From positions 1 through 61,195 of the forward strand of contig CAKZPN010000007.1 of assembly GCA_937139335.1 (NCBI GenBank): 61,195 nt of DNA, written 5' to 3'. Below the pieces are notes generated by a model. That model searched no databases. It saw only the letters and a program-made list of their open reading frames with translations, and was not told the origin of the DNA. Position numbers and translations under genes: made by a program. Shown in pieces: positions 9,619 through 18,206 of the stretch. This DNA is from an uncultured Roseicyclus sp. (lineage in GTDB: Bacteria; Pseudomonadota; Alphaproteobacteria; Rhodobacterales; Rhodobacteraceae). Numbering within the stretch: position 1 is the first letter of the stretch; every line of letters starts with the position of its first letter.

Positions 9619-11667
9619 TCAGCGCCGCCAGAGCCAGCTTTGCCCGGCAAACCAGCCCTGCAGCTTCGCCAACGCCCTCAGCGCCGGCTTGGCCCGCAGC
9701 CCGTCGCCCGAAGCCAGCCGGTCCAGCGCCACCTCGGGCGGGCAGGGCAGGCCCGTCACCGGGTCGTGGTAGCGCGGATAGGCGATGAGCGCGGCATGGG
9801 CGAGGGCGGCAAGGTTGGGCCGCGCCCGGCGATGCGCCGGGACCGGCCCCAGGTCGCGCGTCAGGCCCCAGCCGGCGTAGAAGGGCGCGCCCAGCGTCGT
9901 CACCGGCACGCCGCGCAGCAGCGCCTCGAACCCCAGCGCCGACGTCATGGTGACCACGCGATCGACCATCGGCAGCAGCGCGGCCGGGTCCACGTCGCGC
10001 AGCACGGTATCGGCGAGCGTGTCCAGCAGCTCTGCCGGCACGTCCCCGCTGCGCAATCCGGCCAGCACGTCGGGATGCGGTTTGTAGACGATCCAGGCGT
10101 CGGGGTGCAGCTTGCGCGCGGCCTTCAGCAGCCCCGCGTTCGTGCGCACCTCGCCCGCCCCGAGGCGGATCGAGGCGTCATCCTCGACCTGGCCCGGCAC
10201 CAGCACGATCTCGCGTCCCCGCGGTGCACCGAGGTCGGGCGCCGCGCCGCCGAGGTTGTATTTCGTCAATCCAAGCGCCACCAGCCGGTCCGCGAGCCGC
10301 TCGGCCCGGATCAACCGCGCTGGCTCCAGCGCCGCCGCCTCGGCGACGAGCCGGTCAAGCCGGCTTTCGCGGGTGGGGTCGTAGTAAATGCCGAGGTCGT
10401 CGCGCACGAGGCTCAGCGGCGGCACCAGGTCCGCCCCCAGCCCGCGCGAGCGCAGGAAGCCGTCCTCGACCCGGTGAAGCACTCGCTTCGCCGCCGCACA
10501 GGCGTCGCGCAAGGCCGGCGTCTCGCGCCCGGCCCAGACCATCACCGGGCGGCCGTCGGCGGCGGCTTTTTCGGCGTCATCCTCGAACCTTACCCGTCCG
10601 AAGAACCGGGTCAGGTGCCCGCGTTTCCAGGCCCGCATGCCGACCGCGACATGGCCGGTCCGGTCCTCGCGCCAGGCGCGCGCCTGCGCCTCCAGCGTGC
10701 CGATCACGTCTTCGACCTCGCAAAGCCGGTCGCGATAGGGATCGTACCAGGTCGGGTAGAGGATCAGCGCCGCGGCAGCCAGTTGCGCGCGGGTGAGGGT
10801 CCGTTGGCGACGCGCGGGCATCGCGCGGCGGTCGTCGGTCAGGCCCCAGCCGGCGTAGAAGGGCGTGCCGAAGGTGACGGGGTGGTGCCCGGCAAAGATC
10901 GCCTCGAACCCCAGCAGCGAGGTCACGCAATAGACCGCGCGGGCGCCTTCAAAGAGGCGGCGGGGCGCGATCGGCCGCTCCTCCAGCGTCACGCCCGGCG
11001 GCAGGGTGGCGGGGTCGAAATGACCGGGCCGGTGCCCTTGTCGGGTCTCGGGGTGGGTCTTGATGACGATGGGCGCGCCCGGATGATCCTCCTGCGCGTG
11101 GGCCAGCATCTCGGCGAAGCTGTCGGCGTTGGCCTGCCCGAGCCGGATCGAGGCATCGCCGCGGGTCTGGTCGATCAGCAGGACGTAGCCCGGCGCGGGC
11201 GGCTCCAGGTCGGGGTCCACGGCGGCGTATTTCGTCAGATGCGCATCCGCGATCCGGGCCAGCGCGTCGCGCGCGCGATCGAGCAACGCGGTGTCGTCGA
11301 GCGGATGCGTGGCAAGCAGCGTTTCGAGGTCCGAGGGGCCCGTGGCGTCGAAATACATCCCCTGCCGGTCGATCACGAGGCCCAGCGGCGGCTCGCCCGA
11401 ACGGCCGGGATGCAGCGAGCGCAGGAACGCATCCTCCACCCGGACCAGATGCGCGCCGGTCGCCTTGGCCACGGCCTCGCCGCGCGGAGCATAAGGCGAA
11501 TGGCCCCAGACCAGCACGTCGTCCTGGCGGCCGGGCTTGCCCAGTTTCAGGTCGTAGCCCGAGAGTTGCAGGATGCGGCGGACGCGGGCGTTGGTCAGAA
11601 AGCCCGCGTTGTAGTGATAGCCGCGCCGCGGCGCGCCCGATCCGGACGGGTCCGGGGCGCGCGCCAT
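9619..11667 (-). CDS. kpsC: Capsule beta-Kdo transferase KpsC
   Basis: About 682 residues, starting at ATG 11667, eight bases after the stop of the Wza-like gene. A longer in-frame start at 11709 overlaps that gene and is less likely. The protein is an internal duplication: each half has VED(A/G)FLRS, a DDASIR or GDASIR segment, and a C-terminal PFYAGWGLT block followed by an ALI.YP.(Y)DP segment (about residues 260-310 and 600-650). This is the KpsC architecture, two beta-Kdo transferase modules that build the poly-Kdo linker joining group 2 capsule to phosphatidylglycerol. It acts at the inner face of the membrane. Partners kpsS and an export lipoprotein are upstream; the ABC exporter genes are not in the window. 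Confidence 0.92.
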   Translation of the reverse strand: MARAPDPSGSGAPRRGYHYNAGFLTNARVRRILQLSGYDLKLGKPGRQDDVLVWGHSPYAPRGEAVAKATGAHLVRVEDAFLRSLHPGRSGEPPLGLVIDRQGMYFDATGPSDLETLLATHPLDDTALLDRARDALARIADAHLTKYAAVDPDLEPPAPGYVLLIDQTRGDASIRLGQANADSFAEMLAHAQEDHPGAPIVIKTHPETRQGHRPGHFDPATLPPGVTLEERPIAPRRLFEGARAVYCVTSLLGFEAIFAGHHPVTFGTPFYAGWGLTDDRRAMPARRQRTLTRAQLAAAALILYPTWYDPYRDRLCEVEDVIGTLEAQARAWREDRTGHVAVGMRAWKRGHLTRFFGRVRFEDDAEKAAADGRPVMVWAGRETPALRDACAAAKRVLHRVEDGFLRSRGLGADLVPPLSLVRDDLGIYYDPTRESRLDRLVAEAAALEPARLIRAERLADRLVALGLTKYNLGGAAPDLGAPRGREIVLVPGQVEDDASIRLGAGEVRTNAGLLKAARKLHPDAWIVYKPHPDVLAGLRSGDVPAELLDTLADTVLRDVDPAALLPMVDRVVTMTSALGFEALLRGVPVTTLGAPFYAGWGLTRDLGPVPAHRRARPNLAALAHAALIAYPRYHDPVTGLPCPPEVALDRLASGDGLRAKPALRALAKLQGWFAGQSWLWRR

Positions 11668-11674
11668 CGCGGGC

Positions 11675-12808
11675 TCAGCCCCCGGCGTTCGCGACGGTGT
11701 TGGCCGCACCCAGCGTGCCGGTGAGCGCCCCGATCGCGCTGTTCCACTGGGTCAGGGGCGCTGCGGTGACATAGACCGTGTCCTGGTCGCGGATGACGAA
11801 ATCGCGCGCCTCGAACATGCCGGTGGGGGCGGTCAGGTCGAGCACGTAGATCATGCGCTGCGCGCCCACCAGGTCGTTGCGGCCCAGAACCGCGCGGGCG
11901 ATTTCCTCGGGTTCGTTGCGCAGGACGAAGACGCCGGTCGGATCGGCCCGCTGCGGGTTCAGGCCGCCAACCGAGGCGATGGCCTCGATGGCCGAGATCA
12001 CCTGGCTTTCGAAAGGCACGATGGTCTGGGTGCCGGTCGCGCCCAGCGCGGTGAAGTTGCGGCTGTCTTCCTCGACAAGAATTCGGTCGCCACCGCGCAG
12101 CGCGATGTCGACGGACGCATCGCGGAACAGGTCCTGGAACCAGATCGTGCCCTGGTTCGCGCCGCGCACCAGCGTGACCTGCGCGATCTCGGGAGGCACG
12201 GTGACGCCGCCCGCCGCGGCCAGCATCGCCGAAAGCGTCCGGGTGGGCCGCTGGATCGGGTAGACGCCCTGCGCGCCGACCACGCCGGTCACGGTCACGG
12301 TCGAGCCATCGCCGGCGACGCGGCGCACGATGATCTGCGGGTCCGGGGTCTGTTCGTCGAGGTTGCGGGTGATGACACCGCGCAGCGCCTCGGGCGTGTT
12401 GCCGGCGGCGCGGATGCGTCCGGCATAGGGAATGAAGATGAAGCCCGCGCCGTCGACCTCGACCTCCTCGATCACGGCGGCGGCGGCGCCTTCGCCGGCC
12501 AGAAGCCCGTCGGTCACGTTTTCATAGATCGTGAAGGAAACGCGGTCGCCCGGCTGGATCACGTCGGTGTTCGAGATGCCGGCATTGACGAGCGCGCTGG
12601 GAAACCCGAGCGCGGGAACCACGGCGGTGGCCGCCGTCACGCGCTGGTTCACCTCGACCACGAAGGCGTCGCCCTGTCGCTGCACGGAGCCTGCGAAGAT
12701 CTCGTTGCGCGTGGGACCGGAACGGGGCAGCAGACCGCAGGCGCCGATCGCGGTCACAAGCACGCATAGCGCGGCCAAGCGCGCGCTACGATAAGCCATC
12801 GATGTCAC
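11675..12808 (-). CDS. Wza/KpsD-like polysaccharide export lipoprotein
   Basis: A 377-residue outer-membrane export protein. The N-terminus is a lipoprotein signal (ARLAALCVLVTAIGAC, lipobox IGAC with Cys near 24). A polysaccharide-export domain follows (VIQPGDRVSFTIYE near 82 and GAGFIFIPYAGRIRAAG) with SLBB-like repeats (VTVTGVVGAQGVYP and GGDRILVEE). Start GTG 12808 is supported by AAGGAG 7 bases upstream; an ATG nine bases further in is too far from it. It probably forms the outer-membrane or periplasmic channel of the capsule exporter with KpsC and KpsS products as linker builders. Confidence 0.88.
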   Translation of the reverse strand: MTSMAYRSARLAALCVLVTAIGACGLLPRSGPTRNEIFAGSVQRQGDAFVVEVNQRVTAATAVVPALGFPSALVNAGISNTDVIQPGDRVSFTIYENVTDGLLAGEGAAAAVIEEVEVDGAGFIFIPYAGRIRAAGNTPEALRGVITRNLDEQTPDPQIIVRRVAGDGSTVTVTGVVGAQGVYPIQRPTRTLSAMLAAAGGVTVPPEIAQVTLVRGANQGTIWFQDLFRDASVDIALRGGDRILVEEDSRNFTALGATGTQTIVPFESQVISAIEAIASVGGLNPQRADPTGVFVLRNEPEEIARAVLGRNDLVGAQRMIYVLDLTAPTGMFEARDFVIRDQDTVYVTAAPLTQWNSAIGALTGTLGAANTVANAGG

Positions 12809-12892
12809 GGGGTGGCTCCTTATTGCCTGAACTGCCTCAGTATTCTTTTTTTGTCATCCTAACGATTTTTGCCGTGTCACGCCAGTCCTTGT

Positions 12893-14182
12893 TCACGTCA
12901 CCAGCCGCAGGTGTTGCCGCGGTGCCGGATGGCCGGCCTCCAGCGCGTCGTAGGGGTCTTCGGGCGACAGCATCATGTCGACCACCTGGCGCAGCAATTG
13001 CCGCCGTCCGCGCGCGGAATAGAAGCTGCCGGTGATCTGCGAGGTTTCCAGCAGGAAATGGCGATAATCGCGATAGGCGCGGCTGTCGGGGCGGGTGGGG
13101 TTCTGGAAGAACGCATCCATCGGCTGCTCGGACACGAACTCGGGCTTCAGGTAGACGGCCTGCCCGAAGGCCTTGAGCGGCAATCCGCGCCAGAGTGCTT
13201 GTTGCGCGGCAGTCGAATTCACCGTCACCGCCGAGCGCGCGTCGTTCAGAAGCCGCGCCAGCTTGCCGCCGCGCACGTAATGCACCCGGTCCGCCACGCC
13301 CCTGGCGGCGGCGATGCGGCGGATGTTGCGGCGATGCGGCGTGCGCCCGTCCTCCAGCGGATGGGCCTTGAAGACGAGGTGGTGATGCGCGGGCGCGCCG
13401 CTGGCGAACCCGCCGATCAGCACCTCGAAGAACTCCTCCATCGTCGCGAAGGGGCCGTGGTCGCGGAAACTGGCGTCGTGTTCCAGTTGCAGCAGCGCGA
13501 GGTGGTAGGGGAAGCCGCCGGTCTTGATCCGTGTCGTCGCCTGCACCCGGTCGATCCAGTGGACCGGCATAAGGGCCAGCCGCCGCAGGTAGAGCACGAA
13601 TTCCTGCCGGACGCTCAGCGCGCGATGCGGGCGGAACTGCGCATAGGCCCCGTTTCTCAGGAACACGTAATAATGGTAGAGTGCGCCGTAGAAGATGTGC
13701 TGGCGCATGTCGCCCCAGCGCGCGGGCGCGTCCGGCAGGTCGAGGTCGAGCCCTTCGAGCGCGCGGCGCATGTCCTCCACCCCCAGGTCCATGATCCGCG
13801 AATGGCCGTTGGCGCCGCCGCGCTCATACGTCACCCAGTAGGGGCGCAGGTAGCCTTCCTCGAACACATGCACCGTCAGCCCGCGGTCCCGTGCGGCCTG
13901 GATCGCGGCGGCGTGGATCGGGCGGGTATCCCCGTAGAGCACCAGGTCGGTGATCTTCTTGTCATCCAGCAGCGATGTCACCGTGGCGGGCCAGTCATCG
14001 GCGGGGCCGGCAAAGGGGATGTAGCTGGCGGCATCTGACCAGAAGGCGTCATCGCCGCGGTTGAAGCCGACGCGCCAGGACGTCGCCCCCGCAGCGCCGA
14101 GCATCCGCGCCAGCTGGCCGAAGAACGGCCCGTGCGGGCCTTGGAGAAACAGGAAGACGCGGTTTGCGTGGCTGGGGGCCAT
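12893..14182 (-). CDS. kpsS: Capsule beta-Kdo transferase KpsS
   Basis: A 429-residue protein of the capsule polysaccharide biosynthesis family. Features are VFLFLQGPHGPFFGQLARML at the N-terminus, VFEEGYLRPYWVTYERGG near 105-125, FKAHPLEDGR near 270 and VTVNSTAAQQALWRGLPLKAFG near 320. KpsS adds the first beta-Kdo to lyso-phosphatidylglycerol. It is first in the minus-strand capsule block; 84 bases separate it from the export lipoprotein gene. The block sits between ribD and ribE, opposite in strand to both. Confidence 0.92.
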   Translation of the reverse strand: MAPSHANRVFLFLQGPHGPFFGQLARMLGAAGATSWRVGFNRGDDAFWSDAASYIPFAGPADDWPATVTSLLDDKKITDLVLYGDTRPIHAAAIQAARDRGLTVHVFEEGYLRPYWVTYERGGANGHSRIMDLGVEDMRRALEGLDLDLPDAPARWGDMRQHIFYGALYHYYVFLRNGAYAQFRPHRALSVRQEFVLYLRRLALMPVHWIDRVQATTRIKTGGFPYHLALLQLEHDASFRDHGPFATMEEFFEVLIGGFASGAPAHHHLVFKAHPLEDGRTPHRRNIRRIAAARGVADRVHYVRGGKLARLLNDARSAVTVNSTAAQQALWRGLPLKAFGQAVYLKPEFVSEQPMDAFFQNPTRPDSRAYRDYRHFLLETSQITGSFYSARGRRQLLRQVVDMMLSPEDPYDALEAGHPAPRQHLRLVT

Positions 14183-14279
14183 GGGATCGGGTACTCGCTA
14201 CGTGCCAACTCCTGTCGCTTTCGCAAGGTCTAATCAAGGGATGGCGGCGCGGCGGCGGCCAAAACCGGACCCTTCTGTG

Positions 14280-14311
14280 GCGGCGCCGCCTCTTGAAGCC
14301 GGCGGCGCCGC
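14280..14311. repeat. Two GCGGCGCCGC palindromes between kpsS and ribE
   Basis: The same 10-bp perfect palindrome occurs at 14280-14289 and 14302-14311, with centres 22 bp apart (two helical turns), in the divergent gap between kpsS and ribE. It could be a paired operator or a stem in the ribE leader. In DNA of this GC content chance is a real alternative. Confidence 0.35.
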
Positions 14312-14355
14312 ATGGTTCTGTCACCGCCAACGCAACCGCACGGAGACACGCAGCG

Positions 14356-14943
14356 ATGTTCACGGGAATCGTGACCGACCTGGGCGAGGTGCGGGCGCTG
14401 CGGCAGGCGGGCGACCTGCACGCGCGCATCGCCACGGGCTACGACACCAGCGGTATCGAAATCGGCGCCTCCATCGCCTGCGAGGGCGTGTGCCTGACCG
14501 TGACCGGGCTGGGCGAGGACTGGTTCGAGGTCGATATCTCGGCCGAGACGGTGTCGAAGACCAACCTGTCGGACTGGGCCGTTGGCAAGCCCCTGAACCT
14601 CGAACGCGCATTGCGGCTCGGGGACGAGCTGGGCGGGCACATCGTGTCGGGCCATGTCGACGGCGTGGCCGAGGTGGTCGGGATCGCGGACGAGGGCGAG
14701 TCGACCCGCATCACCTTTCGCGCGCCCGACGCGCTGGCCCGCTTCATCGCGCCGAAGGGCTCGGTGGCACTGAACGGCACGTCATTGACGGTAAACGAGG
14801 TGAACGGCGCGGAATTCGGGGTGAACCTGATCCCGCACACCAAGGCGGTGACGACCTGGGGCGGCGTCGCGGTGGGCGACCATGTGAACCTCGAGATCGA
14901 CACGCTCGCGCGCTACGTCGCGCGGTTGCAGGATTGGGCGTGA
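14356..14943 (+). CDS. ribE: Riboflavin synthase, alpha subunit
   Basis: A 195-residue protein starting with the invariant MFTGIV. Two lumazine-binding barrels are visible, each with a GxSIA/S...GVCLTV or GTSLTVNEV motif (about residues 38-60 and 135-150). It dismutates two 6,7-dimethyl-8-ribityllumazines into riboflavin and the ribitylamino-pyrimidine. Start ATG 14356 has GGAG nine bases upstream. The capsule block separates it from ribD. No FMN-riboswitch-like leader is visible upstream. Confidence 0.97.
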   Translation: MFTGIVTDLGEVRALRQAGDLHARIATGYDTSGIEIGASIACEGVCLTVTGLGEDWFEVDISAETVSKTNLSDWAVGKPLNLERALRLGDELGGHIVSGHVDGVAEVVGIADEGESTRITFRAPDALARFIAPKGSVALNGTSLTVNEVNGAEFGVNLIPHTKAVTTWGGVAVGDHVNLEIDTLARYVARLQDWA

Positions 14944-15007
14944 AACCGGCGCTGGCCCGCATCGGCTCGGTCGCGACGCCTCCGGCGGCCATATTTGAAG
15001 GATGAAG

Positions 15008-15253
15008 ATGGCAGGGGTCGGCGCGCGGGACGTGGTGATGCGCTCGGTCGAGGATGCGTCGGGGCAGCGTTGCGTCGACCTGATCCTGCTCGGCGCGGGC
15101 GGATGGGCCTTTGTCGAATGCCGCCGCGACCCCGAGGATGCGCATGGCTGGCGCCGGGCCGGCGTGCCCGAGGGCGGGTTCGACGACGCGGCGGCGGCAC
15201 TGGACGCGGCGCGGGGCAGGGTGGCATGGTTGGCCGAGGAGGGCACGGCATGA
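15008..15253 (+). CDS. Unknown small protein in rib cluster
   Basis: An 81-residue protein (MAGVGARDVVMRSVEDASGQ and on) of unknown family. The middle, CVDLILLGAGGWAFVECRRD, is a plausible beta-strand core, and the C-terminus is an alanine-rich helix (DDAAAALDAARGRVAWLAEE). Start at ATG 15008, five bases after AAGGA; another in-frame ATG at 15002 lies too close to that site. Its stop overlaps the next gene's start (ATGA), so the two are probably made together. Confidence 0.6.
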   Translation: MAGVGARDVVMRSVEDASGQRCVDLILLGAGGWAFVECRRDPEDAHGWRRAGVPEGGFDDAAAALDAARGRVAWLAEEGTA

Positions 15254-15828
15254 GCACGATCGGACATAACGGCGGCCCGACGATGGAGCCGGGGTTCGGC
15301 TTTCGCAAGCTGGCCTGGACCAAGGCGCGGCGCGAGCTGTTGCCGAACCTGCCGCTGGAAGTGGTGCGCATCCGCGTCGCCCGCGCCAAGCGGCTGGGAC
15401 TGCCCTACAAGACCTACGCCACGATCAGGGCGACGTCCGGGCAGGACATCGTGGCGTTCCTGTTTTCCGGCAACGCGCTGGAGTTGAAGGTGGGGCAGGT
15501 GGCGCTGACCGCGCCGGTGGCCGAGCGGATTGCGGCGCTGGAGGGCGCGGCGGGCCGGATCGCCGCCGTCTACGCGCCGACCCGGCCAGAGGCGGTGCTG
15601 GACGCGCACCCGGAGCTTTTCGAGGCGGCAGGGGCGGCACCCGGCTTCACCGCAAGCTGGCGCGAGACGCGGGATGCGCTGCGGGGCGCGCTCGCCGCCC
15701 GCCGCCTGCCGGCCGACACGGTGGTGCTGGTGGCGGCGACGAGCGTGGAGCGCGGCTGGAGCGCGGCGGCGGGGCTGGGCGGCGTGATCGACCGCGAATT
15801 GCTGTTCGCCGCAGGGGGCGCGGCCTAG
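15250..15828 (+). CDS. Unknown protein with IGHNGGP start motif
   Basis: A 192-residue protein coupled to the previous gene by an ATGA overlap. The N-terminus TIGHNGGPTMEPGFGFRK is a motif I have seen starting several alphaproteobacterial and phage-related proteins. A helical segment rich in W, K and R follows (AWTKARRELLPNLPLEVVRI) with the DNA-binding-like RAKRLGLPYKTYATIRATSG. The C-terminal part is alanine-rich. I do not recognise a named family. Its position between ribE and ribB hints at co-expression, not necessarily at a role in flavin synthesis. Confidence 0.6.
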   Translation: MSTIGHNGGPTMEPGFGFRKLAWTKARRELLPNLPLEVVRIRVARAKRLGLPYKTYATIRATSGQDIVAFLFSGNALELKVGQVALTAPVAERIAALEGAAGRIAAVYAPTRPEAVLDAHPELFEAAGAAPGFTASWRETRDALRGALAARRLPADTVVLVAATSVERGWSAAAGLGGVIDRELLFAAGGAA

Positions 15829-15885
15829 TCATCGCCGAAGTGATGGTCTATCTGCGCCCCTGACACGACGCGCGGAGACAGCGGC

Positions 15886-17016
15886 ATGACGCAACCCTAC
15901 GAACAGCCCGGCCCGGTCGAACAGGACTGGTCCGACGCGATCTCCTCCATCGAGGAAATCCTCGAGGAGGCCCGCAACGGCCATATCTTCATCCTCGTGG
16001 ACCACGAGGACCGCGAGAACGAGGGCGACCTCGTGATCCCCGCGCAATGGGCGACGCCAGACGTGATCAACTTCATGGCTACGCATGGCCGCGGGCTGAT
16101 CTGCCTGTCGCTGACCAGCGACCGCATCGACGAGCTGGGCCTGCCGCTCATGTCGACCAACAATTCCTCGCGCCACGAGACCGCCTTCACCCTGTCGATC
16201 GAGGCGCGCGAGGGCGTGACCACCGGCATTTCGGCGGCTGACCGCGCCCGCACGGTGCAGGTGGCGATCGACTCGGGCAAGGGCGCGCAGGACATCGCGA
16301 CGCCGGGCCATGTGTTTCCGCTGCGCGCCAAGACCGGCGGCGTTCTGGTGCGCGCGGGCCATACCGAGGCGGCGGTGGACATTTCGCGGCTGGCGGGCCT
16401 GAACCCGTCGGGCGTGATCTGCGAGATCATGAACGAGGACGGCTCGATGGCCCGCCTGCCCGATCTCGTCGCCTTCGCGCAGCGTCACAACCTCAAGATC
16501 GGCACGATCAGCGACCTGATTTCCTACCGCCGCCGGCACGACAACCTGGTGAAGGTGCGGCAGGAACAGACCATCACCAGCGAGTTCGGCGGCGACTGGA
16601 CGATGCGGATCTACACCGACGAGACCCAGGGCGCCGAACATATCGTGCTGGTGAAGGGCGATCTGTCCACGCGCGAGCCGGTGCTGGTCCGGATGCACGC
16701 GATGGACCCGCTGCTCGACGTGGTGGGGGCCGGGCCCAAGGGCCGCGCCGCCGAATTCGGCGATGCGATGAAGGTGATCGCCGCCGAAGGGCGTGGCGCA
16801 CTGGTGCTGCTGCGGGACCTGACCATGAAGCTGACGGTGGAGGGCGAACATTCGCCCCAGACGCTGCGGCAATACGGTCTCGGCGCGCAGATCCTGTCGT
16901 CGCTCGGGATCGGCGAGATGATCCTGCTGACGAATTCGCCAAAGCCCCGCGTGGTGGGGCTGGAAGCCTATGGCCTGTCCATCGTGGGCACGCGCAAGAT
17001 ATCGGAGCTTGGATGA
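15886..17016 (+). CDS. ribB: RibB with degenerate GTP cyclohydrolase II-like domain
   Basis: A 376-residue protein. Residues 20-225 form 3,4-dihydroxy-2-butanone-4-phosphate synthase: LVDHEDRENEGDLVIPA (metal and substrate site), STNNSSRHETAF, and GHTEAAVDISRLAGL with GVICEIMNEDGSMAR. It makes the four-carbon unit from ribulose 5-phosphate. The C-terminal half resembles cyclohydrolase II (VLVRMHAMDPLLDV), but the three zinc cysteines expected there are missing, so cyclohydrolase activity is unlikely. This matches RibBX-type fusions. Start ATG 15886 with GGAG eight bases upstream; its stop overlaps ribH (ATGA). Confidence 0.95.
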   Translation: MTQPYEQPGPVEQDWSDAISSIEEILEEARNGHIFILVDHEDRENEGDLVIPAQWATPDVINFMATHGRGLICLSLTSDRIDELGLPLMSTNNSSRHETAFTLSIEAREGVTTGISAADRARTVQVAIDSGKGAQDIATPGHVFPLRAKTGGVLVRAGHTEAAVDISRLAGLNPSGVICEIMNEDGSMARLPDLVAFAQRHNLKIGTISDLISYRRRHDNLVKVRQEQTITSEFGGDWTMRIYTDETQGAEHIVLVKGDLSTREPVLVRMHAMDPLLDVVGAGPKGRAAEFGDAMKVIAAEGRGALVLLRDLTMKLTVEGEHSPQTLRQYGLGAQILSSLGIGEMILLTNSPKPRVVGLEAYGLSIVGTRKISELG

Positions 17017-17564
17017 TGGCCGGACATTCCGACAACGAGATGGACCTGCCGCGCTTCGACAAGCCGGTGAAACTGGCCATCGTGATCGCCCCCTACTACA
17101 CCGCCATCGCCGAGGCGCAGCTGGCCGGCGCGCGCGCGGTGCTGGACGCCGTCGGCGCGGCGCACGAGACGATCGAGGTGCCCGGTTCGCTCGAGATCGC
17201 GACCGCCATCGGCATCACCCACCGGCTGAGCAACTTCGACGGATATGTCGCGCTCGGCTGCGTGATCCGGGGCGCGACCTCGCATTACGACGTGGTGGTG
17301 AGCGAAAGCGCACGCGCCCTGACGATGCTGGGGTTGCAGGGCGTCTGCGTCGGCAACGGGATCATCACGGTGGAGAACCGTGACCAGGCCGAGGAACGGG
17401 CGGATGCGGCGCGGCAGAATACGGCCGGCGGCGCGGCGCAGGCGGCGCTCCACCTCATCGCGTTGACGCGCCGGTTCGGGCAGCCTAAAGGCGGCGTCGG
17501 TTTCAAGCCGCGCCCCGACGTGATCGAGGTCGCGGGCGACAGCGAAGGCCCCCGGAACGCATGA
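17013..17564 (+). CDS. ribH: 6,7-dimethyl-8-ribityllumazine synthase
   Basis: A 183-residue lumazine synthase. Visible motifs are KLAIVIAPYYTAIAE, EVPGSLEIATAIG (substrate site), GYVALGCVIRGATSHYD and GVCVGNGIITVEN. The C-terminal extension after about residue 155 is longer than in many homologues. It condenses RibB's butanone phosphate with RibD's pyrimidine. It overlaps both ribB (ATGA at 17013-17016) and nusB (ATGA at 17561-17564), so the three are tightly coupled. Confidence 0.96.
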   Translation: MMAGHSDNEMDLPRFDKPVKLAIVIAPYYTAIAEAQLAGARAVLDAVGAAHETIEVPGSLEIATAIGITHRLSNFDGYVALGCVIRGATSHYDVVVSESARALTMLGLQGVCVGNGIITVENRDQAEERADAARQNTAGGAAQAALHLIALTRRFGQPKGGVGFKPRPDVIEVAGDSEGPRNA

Positions 17565-18061
17565 CCGACGACCCTGCCCCGACCCCGCGCCCCAAGGGCC
17601 CGAGCCGCGAGGAACGCCGCCAGATGAAATCGGCCGCGCGGCTCTATGCCGTGCAGGCGCTGTTCCAGATGGAAGTGTCGGGCCAGACCCGCGACGCAGT
17701 GCGGCGCGAGTTCGAGACGCACCGGTTCGGCGCGATCTACGAGGGCGAGGAGATGGCGGAGGGCGATCCCGACCTGTTCGGCAAGACGCTGGAGGACGCG
17801 GTGAACTGGCAGGCGAAGATCGACCAGATGACCGACCGTGCGCTGGTCGCGAAATGGCCGATCCACCGCATCGACCCTACGTTGCGCGCGCTGTTCCGCG
17901 CCGCGGGCGCCGAACTGGTCGAGGGTGCCGCCCCGCCCAAGGTGGTCATCACCGAATACGTCGATGTCGCCCGCGCCTTCTTTCCCGAGGGCAAGGAGCC
18001 GAGCTTCGTGAACGCCGTGCTCGACCACATGGCGCGCGAAGCGAAGCCCGAGGCGTTCTGA
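17561..18061 (+). CDS. nusB: Transcription antitermination factor NusB
   Basis: A 166-residue all-helical protein. The NusB pattern is visible: ARLYAVQALFQMEVSG near 27-42, HRIDPTLRALFRAAGAEL near 105, and VITEYVDVARAFF with FVNAVLDHMAR near the end. It has an N-terminal proline-rich extension (TDDPAPTPRPKGPSREER). It binds boxA RNA with NusE for rRNA antitermination. Translationally coupled to ribH, the common ribH-nusB arrangement. Confidence 0.97.
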   Translation: MTDDPAPTPRPKGPSREERRQMKSAARLYAVQALFQMEVSGQTRDAVRREFETHRFGAIYEGEEMAEGDPDLFGKTLEDAVNWQAKIDQMTDRALVAKWPIHRIDPTLRALFRAAGAELVEGAAPPKVVITEYVDVARAFFPEGKEPSFVNAVLDHMAREAKPEAF

Positions 18062-18206
18062 CCACCGGCCAGTGCCGGCCACTCGGCGCCACACATTGCC
18101 TGTTTCTTGAGCATCCCGCCCCGCCGGCCGCCCCGCGACGTCGCGTGCTCTTGCAACGCCAGCCGCCGGCAGCCACCTTGTCCGGATCAGCCACAGGGAG
18201 GCCGCC

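Noticed and set aside
9640..11724. A 694-codon plus-strand open frame opposite kpsC
   Set aside because: kpsC on the other strand has clear duplicated family motifs; this frame has none.
14183..14355. Possible FMN riboswitch upstream of ribE (and of ribB at 15829-15885)
   Set aside because: The conserved FMN-aptamer blocks are not present, and the gap before ribB is too short.
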